DNA from: a bacterium
GTDB taxonomy: Bacteria > Bacteroidota > Ignavibacteria > SZUA-365
Assembly: GCA_020444325.1 (NCBI GenBank)
Contig: JAHLLD010000007.1
Location: 1 to 64,000 of the forward strand
Reading direction: 5' to 3'
Length of the DNA stretch: 64,000 bases
In this document: piece by piece, positions 45,220-54,311 of the stretch
Position numbering within the stretch: the stretch's first letter is position 1
Layout: every line of letters begins with the position of its first letter
Translations under genes and position numbers: made by a program
The notes under the pieces: model-generated
Told to the model about the DNA's origin: nothing
Seen by the model: only the letters and a program-made list of their open reading frames with translations
Database searches by the model: none

Positions 45220-46443
45220 ATGCGCAAAGCTGCTACTCTGCTTGCTGTTGCCATTGCTGTACTCTTTACCACCTCACTGCAGGCCCAGATCGTCACCGCG
45301 GACAACGTGATCATGCGTATCCGTTCAGTGTGCAACCAGGGGCAGGGTGGTTCACTTGTGGCATCACTCGACATATACCCGCGATCGCACGCCTGGGCAC
45401 CGCCCTACGGACGCATCGGCGGTTTTTCTTCTGTGTTCACGTTCACGAGTTCAAAGCTGGTGTTTCAGGGTGCATCACAGCGATACAATACCGGTTACTG
45501 GGGCGCTCCCTACCGCAGTCAGGCATTTGGCACATCGGCCTGGTTCAATCAGCACGCGCATACCGGCAACCCTGGGTCTGCTCTTCCTGTGACGGACCAG
45601 TACTTCACCGTGACGAAAGACTGTCAGGGAAATGACCTCAACGATGGGTTTTACGAGCTCATGCGCTATGAAATGACCATTCTCCCGACGGTGAATGGAA
45701 CCGTGACCCTGGGTCTGTATGATGCGCGTCCCTACAAGACAATCAATTACCAGCAGAACGTGCAGATGTCCTGCATTTTCAATGCAGATCTGACGCTCAA
45801 CGTCAACGACTCCGTCGAGATCGTGCAGGGGCTTGTCATCCCTGTGGATCTGAGTGCCTTCAACGTGACCGGCCGCGCCGACGGCAGCATGATGCTGAGC
45901 TGGCGCACGGAGACGGAGACCTCCAATCTCGGTTTCGAAATCGAACGAGGCGATGGAGTGAACTTTCAGCAGATCGGTTTCGTCCATGGGAATGGAACGA
46001 CCACCGAAGCCAATACCTATACCTGGATTGATGAGAACCCGGTTGCAACCGGGAACAGTAATGTCGTGTACTACCGGCTGCGTCAGGTCGACACCGACGG
46101 CACGTCGATGTACAGCGAAATTCAGAGCGCCGAGATCCAGCCCAATATGGTAGCACTCGAGCAAACCTACCCCAGTCCGGTTCCCGTGGGCAAGGGCACA
46201 AACATTCCCTTCACCCTGGCAGTGCCGGGCACAGTTCATCTCGCGGTATATAATTCTCTCGGTCAGTGTGTCGCCACACTGCTCGACGGTGAATTACGTC
46301 AGGCAGGACGCCATGTCATAGAATGGAATACGCGTGGCAGCAACGGCGCAGCGCTGACGGCGGGCATGTACTTCGTGCGTTTCTCTACCAATATCGGCGG
46401 TGAGGAAATTAATGCGAGCCAGCAGCTGGCCGTGATTCGCTGA
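45220..46443 (+). CDS. Secreted protein with T9SS sorting domain
   Basis: 407 residues. GGAGG site, signal peptide ([17 protein letters not shown]). The N-terminal 200 residues are beta-rich with two Cys pairs and no family I know ([24 protein letters not shown]). A fibronectin-like part follows ([31 protein letters not shown]), common in these cargos, then the T9SS domain ([14 protein letters not shown]...[12 protein letters not shown]...GMYFVRF). It is secreted or surface-anchored. A UUCG-loop terminator follows. Confidence 0.85.
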   Translation: MRKAATLLAVAIAVLFTTSLQAQIVTADNVIMRIRSVCNQGQGGSLVASLDIYPRSHAWAPPYGRIGGFSSVFTFTSSKLVFQGASQRYNTGYWGAPYRSQAFGTSAWFNQHAHTGNPGSALPVTDQYFTVTKDCQGNDLNDGFYELMRYEMTILPTVNGTVTLGLYDARPYKTINYQQNVQMSCIFNADLTLNVNDSVEIVQGLVIPVDLSAFNVTGRADGSMMLSWRTETETSNLGFEIERGDGVNFQQIGFVHGNGTTTEANTYTWIDENPVATGNSNVVYYRLRQVDTDGTSMYSEIQSAEIQPNMVALEQTYPSPVPVGKGTNIPFTLAVPGTVHLAVYNSLGQCVATLLDGELRQAGRHVIEWNTRGSNGAALTAGMYFVRFSTNIGGEEINASQQLAVIR

Positions 46444-46470
46444 TCTTTGTCAAATATCCTGATTCCCGGT

Positions 46471-46500
46471 GCGGCGGACTTCGGTCCGCCGCTTCTGTTT
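46471..46500 (+). terminator. Rho-independent terminator with UUCG loop
   Basis: Stem GCGGCGGAC / GTCCGCCGC (46471-46479, 46484-46492) with TTCG tetraloop, then TTCTGTTTT. It isolates the T9SS cargo gene from glyA. Confidence 0.88.
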
Positions 46501-46571
46501 TCGGGATGCGCCAACATTTCGTATTTTGGTATTCCGGACACGAAGTTCCTTCACGATTGACGAGATATCCC

Positions 46572-47870
46572 ATGTCGCATCTAGCATCCACTGATCCTCA
46601 GCTTCACGAAATCATTCAGCACGAAACCGAACGCCAGATCAACAAGCTGCAGCTCATCGCATCCGAGAACTACGCGAGTCCCTCGGTCATTGAGGCAACC
46701 GGCAGCGTACTGACCAACAAGTATGCCGAAGGGTACCCCGGCAAGCGGTATTACGGCGGCTGCGAGTACGTTGACCAGGCGGAAGACCTCGCCCGCGAAC
46801 GCCTGTCAAAGCTGTTCGGTGCGGAATACACCAACGTGCAGCCGCATTCCGGCGCGTCGGCGAACCAGGCGATATACTTCACCTTCGTCAAGCCGGGCGA
46901 CAAAGTACTTGGCATGGATCTGGCACACGGCGGACACCTGACGCACGGTTCTCCGGTGAACTTCTCCGGAAAACTCTACGACATCATTTCCTATGGCGTC
47001 GGCAAGGAAAGCGGCACCATCGATCTCAATGAGGTCGAAGACAAGGCGATGAAGGAGAAACCCAAGCTGATCATTGTCGGTGCGAGTTCCTATCCCCGCA
47101 ACATCGACTACAAGGCTTTCCGTGAAATCGCCGATCGCGCGGGCGCCTATCTCTGGGCCGACATTGCACATCCTTCCGGATTGATTGCAGCCAGGCTGCT
47201 CAACGATCCGATGCCGCATTGCCATGTCGTCACATCGACAACGCACAAGACGCTGCGCGGTCCCCGTGGCGGTATCATCATGATGGGCAAGGATTGGGAA
47301 AACCCGTTCGGTATCGTCGCCCCGAAATCAGGTCGCACCAAGATGATGTCGGAAGTGCTCGACAGTGTTGTGATGCCGGGTATTCAGGGCGGACCGCTCA
47401 TGCATGTGATTGCCGCCAAGGCCGTGGCATTCGGCGAGGCGCTGCAGCCTTCCTTCCTGACCTACCAGAAGCAGGTCAAGGCGAATGCCGCACGACTTGC
47501 GGAACTGATGGTCGGCAATGGTTTCAACCTGATCTCCGAGGGAACGGACAATCACCTCATGCTCATCGACCTCCACAACAAGGAAGTCACAGGCAAGGAA
47601 GCCGAAAACGCCGCTGAACGTGCCGGCATCACGCTCAACAAAAACATGGTACCGTTCGACGATCGCTCACCGTTCGTAACCAGTGGCATTCGCATCGGGA
47701 CCGCAGCCATTACGACACGTGGCTTCCGTGAGAATGACATGGAATTCGTGGCCGACATGCTGAACACCGTCATCAGTAACATTAATGATGAAGCGGTACT
47801 CGACGGTGTGCGTGAGAAGGTGAAGGATTACTGCTCGAAGTTCCCCCTGTATACGGATCTGACGGACTGA
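46572..47870 (+). CDS. glyA: Serine hydroxymethyltransferase
   Basis: 432 residues from the ATG at 46572, giving the usual N-terminus ([15 protein letters not shown]). All hallmarks are present: [51 protein letters not shown], the PLP-binding Lys in [15 protein letters not shown], and [16 protein letters not shown] near the end. It makes glycine and 5,10-methylene-THF from serine in the cytoplasm. Monocistronic, with a terminator at 47906. Confidence 0.97.
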   Translation: MSHLASTDPQLHEIIQHETERQINKLQLIASENYASPSVIEATGSVLTNKYAEGYPGKRYYGGCEYVDQAEDLARERLSKLFGAEYTNVQPHSGASANQAIYFTFVKPGDKVLGMDLAHGGHLTHGSPVNFSGKLYDIISYGVGKESGTIDLNEVEDKAMKEKPKLIIVGASSYPRNIDYKAFREIADRAGAYLWADIAHPSGLIAARLLNDPMPHCHVVTSTTHKTLRGPRGGIIMMGKDWENPFGIVAPKSGRTKMMSEVLDSVVMPGIQGGPLMHVIAAKAVAFGEALQPSFLTYQKQVKANAARLAELMVGNGFNLISEGTDNHLMLIDLHNKEVTGKEAENAAERAGITLNKNMVPFDDRSPFVTSGIRIGTAAITTRGFRENDMEFVADMLNTVISNINDEAVLDGVREKVKDYCSKFPLYTDLTD

Positions 47871-47905
47871 CGCATCCCGAACGCGTCCCGTCCCTTTCCA
47901 TTTGT

Positions 47906-47940
47906 CGCCCTGTTCCGGCTTGCCCGGGACAGGGCGTTTT
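47906..47940 (+). terminator. Rho-independent terminator after glyA
   Basis: Eleven-base stem with one wobble (47906-47916 and 47926-47936, CGCCCTGTTCC / GGGACAGGGCG), then TTTT. It also sits at the end of the convergent glycosyltransferase gene (47941). Confidence 0.75.
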
Positions 47941-48846
47941 CTAATCCATGAGGTGAAGCGGTTTCCGCATCGCCATGCCGTATCCCCGCACATACCCGGT
48001 ATTCGCATATCGTATCGACTGCAGTAGAGCGAGGAGAGCCAGTCCTGCCAGGGCCCAGGCGCGGCAGAGTCGGCGCCGCAATCCTTTCGCTTCCCGATAG
48101 CTGAGCTGGCGCATCGCGTAAACATACAGCGCCTGGGTGACCGTGCTGTTTTCACGGTTGCGCGGGTCGGGCACATGCGAATACCGGGCGGATGCAAGCA
48201 ATCGCAGGCGTCCGCGCTGCGAGAGCTCGGAGGTAAACCATGCATCCTCACCGAAACAGCGTCCTGTCTCCAGATCGAGGGGACGCCCTGAAAACAGTGC
48301 GGGATCGAAGCGAATATCCCTCGCGGCTTCTGCGCGAAATGAGAGCACGGTTGAAGGCAGAATTCCGGCGTCGCCCGCGGCGGAAGCATGAATATTGAAG
48401 TCCGGAAATCCCGAACACAGGAAACGGTTTCGACCACGATCCGTCTGCAGCAGGAAAATCTTCCGGAACAGCAGTTCGAGCCCCTCCGACCGCGCTTCCA
48501 TCTGTTGCACACCACCGATACCCACCACATCGACTTCGGCGGAAAATGCATCCAGGATCACCTCACAGTACTGCTTGTCGAGCACTGCGTCGTCGTCGAG
48601 AAATGTCAGAATGTCTCCGGTGGCGGATTCCAGCCCGAGGTTTCGCTGCACCGCCATCCCCGCGGTGCTCTGCAGTCGCTGTAACCGGAAGGGCCACGCT
48701 TCCCCTGTCTGCGGCTGGAAGCGATGTTCTCCTGCTTCGACAAGTATCACTTCGTCCGGCACCCTGTGTTGGCTGCGCAGCATCTCGAGAGCATGCCTGG
48801 CGGTCTGAGGTCGATTCATCGTGATGATAATAATGGAATGCGTCAT
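47941..48846 (-). CDS. Family 2 glycosyltransferase
   Basis: 301 residues. GT-A fold: IIITMNRPQTARHALEML, GMAVQRNLGLESATGDILTFLDDDAVLD (the DxD metal motif) and the acceptor-site CFGEDAWFTSELSQRG. A C-terminal helix pair (WALAGLALLALLQSIRY) is hydrophobic and may sit on the inner membrane. Its ATG overlaps the aroBA stop by four bases (ATGA), so it is translationally coupled to shikimate biosynthesis, a surprising pairing. Donor and acceptor are unknown. Confidence 0.88.
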   Translation of the reverse strand: MTHSIIIITMNRPQTARHALEMLRSQHRVPDEVILVEAGEHRFQPQTGEAWPFRLQRLQSTAGMAVQRNLGLESATGDILTFLDDDAVLDKQYCEVILDAFSAEVDVVGIGGVQQMEARSEGLELLFRKIFLLQTDRGRNRFLCSGFPDFNIHASAAGDAGILPSTVLSFRAEAARDIRFDPALFSGRPLDLETGRCFGEDAWFTSELSQRGRLRLLASARYSHVPDPRNRENSTVTQALYVYAMRQLSYREAKGLRRRLCRAWALAGLALLALLQSIRYANTGYVRGYGMAMRKPLHLMD

Positions 48847-51149
48847 CCCTGCCTGTCATCCTCGACGGCTTCTGCGAGCCAGCCGCCTGCGCGCACGTCA
48901 TCCCAGAACGCGGGGTACGATTTGCTGACTGTCCACGGACGTGTAACGATAAGCGGCGTCTCGGCAGCGAGCGTAAGCAGCACCGCGGCCATGACCAGGC
49001 GATGATCCCCTTGTGTTTCAAACATTGACCCCGGCCGAATCGAATGGCCTGGATCAATCCGCAGCGCGGCCTCCTCAGCCACGGCATTGATGCCCACGGC
49101 GCGAAGCGACGCAGCAAGTCCGTCAAGCCTGTCCGATTCTTTGAAGCGAAGGTGAGCGACACCTGTAAAACGCACTGGATAGGCCACCGTCACGGCAGCG
49201 ACAGCCAGAACGGGGAGCAGATCAGGAACCGCATGCAGATCAAGCTCCACAGGCTTCCTCCTCGCTTCGCGAAGCTGAGAAAGATATTGATCCACCTCGG
49301 AATCGGGCTGACGCGGGACGCGCGCCTTGCGCCCGGGCTCCGCGGGATGACCGAGAAAGTGTGCGACGCTCCACACCGCACGCGAACTCGCATCGCATTG
49401 AATATCCATCGTCAGTTTCTCTTCAAGCCGTGTTGTCGGATTCAATGCAATCAGGCTCTTCTTGCGAATGACATCTACACCGGCCTGCTCAAGCATCGCA
49501 AGGGTTAATTCGAAATATGCCGGCGAAACCGGCTCTCCCATCAACCGAAGCGTGAAAGGCCGTTCGGATCCGGCCGCCAGCAGCGCAATCGCGGAGGCAT
49601 ATTGGGAAGACTCCGCGACATCCACCGAGAAGGATGCAGGGAATTGCTCCCAACCCTGGACAACAAATCCCTGTCCCGACAGATCATCAAATCTCTCAAT
49701 GGCGGCCCCGGCGCTGCGCAGGGAGTTGATGAGTGACTCATGGGGACGCCGCATCAGTGCCGGTGCGACAACGATTTTTGTCCTTGTCCTGCTCGTCGCG
49801 CAAAGTGCAAGCAGAAAGCGAAGCGTCGTACCGCCCTCACCGGCATGCACGGTACGCATATCGCTGGATGTCGCCTGGGATGAAGTACCCGCGGCACGGT
49901 CGGAGACAAAGCCTTTCTCCGACTCATCAAGCGGGTAGCCGAGCTGCTGCAGTGCGGCCGTCATACTGCGAACATCATCCGCTGCACTCTTGCCCACAAC
50001 GGTGCTGCGTCCCTTCCGCTGCGCCGCGATGATGAGCGCACGGTTCAGTTCTGACTTGCTGGCGTCGAGCGTCTGTTCGAGATTGCGCGGACTGTTCAGC
50101 GACACACGAAGTGAAGAAGATTGAAATTGCCGCACTTCCTGCTCGAGTGCATCGATCCAGTCGTCAGCACTGATATCAGTATGGACATGCGGATCACCAG
50201 GTGCGTGAAGCAGTACGGATCGCAGTGTGCCGTGGCTGCGCTTCTTGTCCCGCAGCATTGCTGCATGGAGGACCTCCCGTGAAGGGAGCGTGCCAATTGG
50301 AACAAGCAGCGGCAGCAGCGTCGCGCGGCAATGCTGCATGTCTCGATCCGACATCCCGAAACGCTCGGAAAACCGGAGGGAGGCGGCCATGCCCCACGCC
50401 ACGGAAGCACCATGACCGAGTCCCGTAACAAGCTCGAGCGCATGGCCCAGTGTGTGGCCGAGATTCAGCACCGTCCTCACCCCCTCTTCCTCGCGTGGAT
50501 CTTCAGACACGATGCGATGTTTGATGGATACCGCCGTTTCGATCATGTTGCCGAGCTGCGCCGATATCGTGGACCAGGGTGCGAATACCACTTCCTGCAT
50601 GATTTCCGTGTTCAGCGCGTGCACACTTCCGGCGTCGCCGAGCCATAGCGCCTTCAGTAGTTCGACCACCCCTTCGCGCCGCTGTCGTACCGGCAGGGAC
50701 GACAGGAATTGCTCGACGATGAGAATGCGGCTTGCGGGATAGAAGGTACCGAGCTGGTTCTTGGCGGACCCGAGATTCACCGCCGTTTTCCCGCCATGGG
50801 CGGAATCTACCATCGCCAGCAGTGTGGTCGGTACCTGCCAGAGTGTTACACCACGCCAGAGTATGCTCGCCAGGAACCCGACGGCATCCCCGACGCTGCC
50901 TCCACCCACGGCGACAAGCGTCAGCGGCTTGCTGCTGCGCCTGCGCAGGACGGAGGTGGCCAGCTCCTCGATGCTGGCAAGAGATTTAAGCCGTTCTCCG
51001 GCTTCGACAAGGATTGGATCGGGAAACGCGCGCAGCACCGGTTCAGGCAACCTGCGATCCGCAACGACGACGGCATCGTGCGGAAAAGTGTCGGATTCAA
51101 TCACTGCCATGCGCTGGATTTCAGGTGGCACGTATGCCGGAGATGACAT
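48843..51149 (-). CDS. Fused 3-dehydroquinate synthase / EPSP synthase (AroB-AroA)
   Basis: 768 residues from the ATG at 51149 (GAGG site). Residues 1-340 are AroB: VGGGSVGDAV (81-90), HGGKTAVNLGSAKNQLGTFYP with Lys121, zinc ligands Glu163, His232 (NLGHTLGHALE) and His246 (GLGHGASVAWGM), and KHRIVSEDPREEEG. A linker (about 341-352) leads to AroA: ASKSELNRALIIAA with Lys365, HAGEGGTTLRFL, RPHESLINSL, SSQYASAIALLA, DLLPVLAVAAV, HLRFKESDRL, GDHRLVMA and TVSKSYPAFW. Both halves keep their active sites, so one protein should catalyse steps 2 and 6 of the shikimate pathway. The order matches the first two domains of eukaryotic AROM. No frameshift or internal stop is seen. Confidence 0.93.
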   Translation of the reverse strand: MSSPAYVPPEIQRMAVIESDTFPHDAVVVADRRLPEPVLRAFPDPILVEAGERLKSLASIEELATSVLRRRSSKPLTLVAVGGGSVGDAVGFLASILWRGVTLWQVPTTLLAMVDSAHGGKTAVNLGSAKNQLGTFYPASRILIVEQFLSSLPVRQRREGVVELLKALWLGDAGSVHALNTEIMQEVVFAPWSTISAQLGNMIETAVSIKHRIVSEDPREEEGVRTVLNLGHTLGHALELVTGLGHGASVAWGMAASLRFSERFGMSDRDMQHCRATLLPLLVPIGTLPSREVLHAAMLRDKKRSHGTLRSVLLHAPGDPHVHTDISADDWIDALEQEVRQFQSSSLRVSLNSPRNLEQTLDASKSELNRALIIAAQRKGRSTVVGKSAADDVRSMTAALQQLGYPLDESEKGFVSDRAAGTSSQATSSDMRTVHAGEGGTTLRFLLALCATSRTRTKIVVAPALMRRPHESLINSLRSAGAAIERFDDLSGQGFVVQGWEQFPASFSVDVAESSQYASAIALLAAGSERPFTLRLMGEPVSPAYFELTLAMLEQAGVDVIRKKSLIALNPTTRLEEKLTMDIQCDASSRAVWSVAHFLGHPAEPGRKARVPRQPDSEVDQYLSQLREARRKPVELDLHAVPDLLPVLAVAAVTVAYPVRFTGVAHLRFKESDRLDGLAASLRAVGINAVAEEAALRIDPGHSIRPGSMFETQGDHRLVMAAVLLTLAAETPLIVTRPWTVSKSYPAFWDDVRAGGWLAEAVEDDRQG

Positions 51150-51191
51150 TGTGGCCTCGCTGCGTCTGTTCGGTTGGTTGGGCAATATAAG

Positions 51192-51219
51192 AAAAAGGCG
51201 GTCCGCGGACCGCCTTTTT
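51192..51219. terminator. Bidirectional hairpin between M16 operon and aroBA
   Basis: A perfect 28-base palindrome built from AAAAAGGCGGTCCG and its complement. It ends in T5 on both strands and lies 19 bases past the M16 gene stop at 51238, so on the minus strand it terminates that operon. Confidence 0.85.
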
Positions 51220-51237
51220 ACCTGTTTTCAGCTGATA

Positions 51238-52746
51238 TCAACGGAACATTTCTTCCACTGGAACGATGGAAATGTTCTCACGTGCGATGTCGAGCGGGTA
51301 GGCTTCGATGATCTTGTCCTCCTCGAGAACCTCCTCCGGTTTGGGGGTGTCATAGGTCACAGGACTCGGTGTATCAGCTGCCAGCTCATCCGCGAACTCC
51401 TGCGCTCCCATGGTCACCATGGCAATGCGGAGATTCTTGTATTGCAGGTGTTTGCGAATCGCGGCGTTGACCTCATCGAGCGTCAGTCCGGCGATGTGCC
51501 GGCGGAACATCTCGATATAGTCCCCGTCGATCCCGTAAAATTTGCTGTCGATGGCATACCCGAGACGGCCCATGGTTGTTGTCGCATAGTGCAATGCATA
51601 TTTGTCGAGGAACTGCTGGGTAAGCGCAAACTCTTCCTGCGTCATGCCACTGTCTACCACATGCTGCAGTTCACGTATCGCCGCCCGCAGCGCGAAGTGT
51701 CGATGCTGATGCTGCACGGGACGCAGCCAGATTTCAAACAGCTGCTGCCTGCGGGCATGATTCGGTGCGGGCATGTGCCTGCTGCCGCCATTGGGAAAAA
51801 TCTCGATATACGAGTAGTCTCCATAGTTCATGCCGCGCGCCTCGCGTATCACCTGGTAGAGATGCGAAGAAGAATTGCGGTGTTCGCCGAACCAGGAATT
51901 GAACAGCGCCAGCGCCCAGAAATCCTCGTCCCCGCGCAGCACATCGATCGGGAAACCGAAGCTGATGGCGGTGGCGTTGCATTCCTTTTCAACGAGAAGG
52001 ACATGGCGTCCCTCGACAGGAATCGGCGCCGGTGCGCCCGGCTGCACGGTTTTCCCCTCGGGCAGCTGCATTTCGAAATCCCGTTCCAGGGTCGCGACCA
52101 GCGTATCTGCGTAGCCACCACCGAGCCCGATGACCACGTTGTCACGGGTAAACCAGGTGTTGTAAAAGGTGCGTACATCGTCGAGCGTGATGGCTTCGAG
52201 GCTGCTGACCGTGCCGAGATCAAGATGTCCATACGGCGTACCCTCGTAGACGAAGTTGTAGAACGCCGCCTTTCCGAGTTCCTCGTCGCTCGAATAGCGA
52301 AGAGACTTTTCGATACTGTTGATCATGTCGGTCTTGATGCGCGTAAAATCGTCTTCGGCAAACTTCGGGTGCAGCAGGGCATCGATGAAGTACGGATAGT
52401 AATCCTGGAGATTATCTTTGTGCACACGCCCGATAAATACCGTCATTTCCTTGTCAACAGTCACGTAATAGGATGCCGCCATCGGGTACAATGCCGAGAG
52501 AATGTCCTCATAGCTATGTTTCTCCGTTGCACCCTCGACCATCATGGATGCCGTGAGAGCGGCCAGTCCTTCCTTGCCGCCGGGATCGTTCTGGGATCCG
52601 GTCTTGAACCAGATTCGGAAAGAAATGGTCGGATCGTCCTTCACCGGGAGCAATACGGTGCTTTCGGAGGAGGGAACGCTGCAGGAAGTCATGAGCAGTC
52701 CGATAATGAAAATGGACAGAATTGAGATTGCTTGCAGTTGTTTCAT
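51238..52746 (-). CDS. M16-family protein, non-catalytic subunit type
   Basis: 502 residues from the ATG at 52746 (GGAGGA site). Lipoprotein signal (ILSIFIIGLLMTSC). The M16 fold can be followed (SFRIWFKTGSQNDP, KEGLAALTASMMVEG, TPYGHLDLGTVSSLEAI, the second half TAISFGFPIDVL), but the zinc motif HxxEH is absent: the matching place reads GLAALTASMM. It is therefore a structural partner for the catalytic M16 gene immediately upstream (two bases between). Periplasmic or outer-membrane anchored. Confidence 0.9.
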   Translation of the reverse strand: MKQLQAISILSIFIIGLLMTSCSVPSSESTVLLPVKDDPTISFRIWFKTGSQNDPGGKEGLAALTASMMVEGATEKHSYEDILSALYPMAASYYVTVDKEMTVFIGRVHKDNLQDYYPYFIDALLHPKFAEDDFTRIKTDMINSIEKSLRYSSDEELGKAAFYNFVYEGTPYGHLDLGTVSSLEAITLDDVRTFYNTWFTRDNVVIGLGGGYADTLVATLERDFEMQLPEGKTVQPGAPAPIPVEGRHVLLVEKECNATAISFGFPIDVLRGDEDFWALALFNSWFGEHRNSSSHLYQVIREARGMNYGDYSYIEIFPNGGSRHMPAPNHARRQQLFEIWLRPVQHQHRHFALRAAIRELQHVVDSGMTQEEFALTQQFLDKYALHYATTTMGRLGYAIDSKFYGIDGDYIEMFRRHIAGLTLDEVNAAIRKHLQYKNLRIAMVTMGAQEFADELAADTPSPVTYDTPKPEEVLEEDKIIEAYPLDIARENISIVPVEEMFR

Positions 52747-52748
52747 GG

Positions 52749-54086
52749 TCATTTCCTCCCCTTCAACGTTGCGATGGTGCGCTTCTCGGGTGTCAGATAC
52801 GTAGACACGGCCTGTCGAATATCGTCGGGCGTAATCTGGTCGTACGTCGCATACAGCGTATTGACCACATCGATGCCACCGGTGAGCGCAACGAACCGCG
52901 CGAGTCCGCCTGCCACCGCATCAGGCGTGTCCAGATCCATGAGGAAACTGTACTTGAGCCGCTTCTTGATATCGGTGAGCTGCTTCTCCGTCACCGGCGT
53001 GTCGCGAAATGCCGCGATAGTCTTGTCAATTTCCTGACGCACCATCTCGATATCCGACTCGTTCTTGATCATCGCATAGATGCTCCAGAGTTTGGGATCG
53101 CGGTTAAATCCGAAATCCGCCCCGATGAACTGGAGCTTCTGTTCCTTCAAAACCAGTTTTTTATAGATGTCGCTGCTTTCCCCGAAGAGCAGTTCACCGA
53201 GCATCGAGCCGGCGACCACGAGCCGGTTTCCGGCGTCGAGCGCGGGACTCTTGTAGGAAACCACCATGAGTGGCAGGGTCTTGCCGTCGTATCGGATATT
53301 GACGCTGCGCTCCCGTTTCTGCTCGGGTTCCGGGGTGATGTCCGGTTTCGCATACCCGGCTTTCCACTCTCCGTAATAACTGCGGATGAGCTTCATCGCA
53401 TTCTCGCTGTTGAAGTCTCCCGCGAGCATGAGCACGACATTGTCCGGACGGTAATAGCGGGAAAAGAAATCCCTGCTGTACTGATACATGGTGGGCATTG
53501 CCTCGATATCGGCTTCGAAACCGATGGTTGTATGCCCGTACGTATGGCGGGTAAACGCCGTCTTCATCAGGTCTTCGAAGAGCACCGCCCAGGGATTGCT
53601 GCGGTTCTTCCGGTATTCACCATACACGGCACCGGCCTCTGTCTGAAATGCGGCTTCCTCATAATCGAGATGCTGGAAACGGTCGCTCTCGAGTTTGATG
53701 ACGGTTTCCAGGTCTTCCGACGCAAACGACATATGGTAGCAGGTGTAATCATCCGTGGTATATGCGTTGGCATCCGCACCCATTTCAGTGACCATACGGT
53801 CGTAAACTTTCGCGGGATAGTTTTTCGTGCCGCGAAACATCATGTGTTCGAAAAAGTGCGCAAAACCCGTCTTTCCTTGTTCGTATTCATCCCGTGCACC
53901 TGTACGCACGACGCTGTAATACGACATGAGTCCGCCCGATTCCATGGGAATCATGATAACGGTCAGTCCGTTGTCCAGCGTTTCAACACGGTACTCGTAC
54001 GGAAATGCGCCGTTTCCTCCCGCTTCAGCCATGAGCGGCGCCCCGCACAACAGCAGTACCGTCAATGAGAACAGTAGAAGTCTCAC
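52749..54086 (-). CDS. M16-family zinc metallopeptidase, catalytic subunit
   Basis: 445 residues with a signal peptide (LLLFSLTVLLLCGAPLMAEA). HxxEH zinc motif in HFFEHMMFRGTKNYP, third ligand Glu in AVYGEYRKN, and the C-terminal M16 half (LPLMVVSYKSPALDAGNRL). Periplasmic; it probably degrades peptides as a heterodimer with the non-catalytic M16 lipoprotein encoded directly after it. Confidence 0.94.
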   Translation of the reverse strand: MRLLLFSLTVLLLCGAPLMAEAGGNGAFPYEYRVETLDNGLTVIMIPMESGGLMSYYSVVRTGARDEYEQGKTGFAHFFEHMMFRGTKNYPAKVYDRMVTEMGADANAYTTDDYTCYHMSFASEDLETVIKLESDRFQHLDYEEAAFQTEAGAVYGEYRKNRSNPWAVLFEDLMKTAFTRHTYGHTTIGFEADIEAMPTMYQYSRDFFSRYYRPDNVVLMLAGDFNSENAMKLIRSYYGEWKAGYAKPDITPEPEQKRERSVNIRYDGKTLPLMVVSYKSPALDAGNRLVVAGSMLGELLFGESSDIYKKLVLKEQKLQFIGADFGFNRDPKLWSIYAMIKNESDIEMVRQEIDKTIAAFRDTPVTEKQLTDIKKRLKYSFLMDLDTPDAVAGGLARFVALTGGIDVVNTLYATYDQITPDDIRQAVSTYLTPEKRTIATLKGRK

Positions 54087-54151
54087 AGTGTGTCTCCATT
54101 GTTGGGAATAGTTTGTGACAGATCATAGATCATGTAATGTAACGATCCGCG

Positions 54152-54228
54152 GCCTGCTTCGGAAACATTCACATCATCAGCACGGCGGAGCTGAGCAGGC
54201 TGTTTCGGATCCCACCGGCTGTTTCGGA
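54152..54228 (+). repeat. Repeated 12-base sites upstream of the HTH-CHAD gene
   Basis: GGCTGTTTCGGA occurs perfectly at 54198-54209 and 54217-54228, 19 bases apart, and a near copy GCCTGCTTCGGA lies at 54152-54163. The region precedes the gene at 54312, whose product has two helix-turn-helix units, so they are candidate binding sites for it (inference). Confidence 0.5.
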
Positions 54229-54311
54229 ACCCGCGGGTTGCATTCTGGTGGGCATTTCTGTATACATGCATTTCCCGTCACCAGCAATAGAGACCACGCA
54301 GCAGGATCGCC

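Noticed and set aside
50761-52725. 654-codon open frame on the plus strand
   Set aside because: Antisense to the aroBA and M16 genes, which have clear active-site motifs; the reading frame is a bias shadow.
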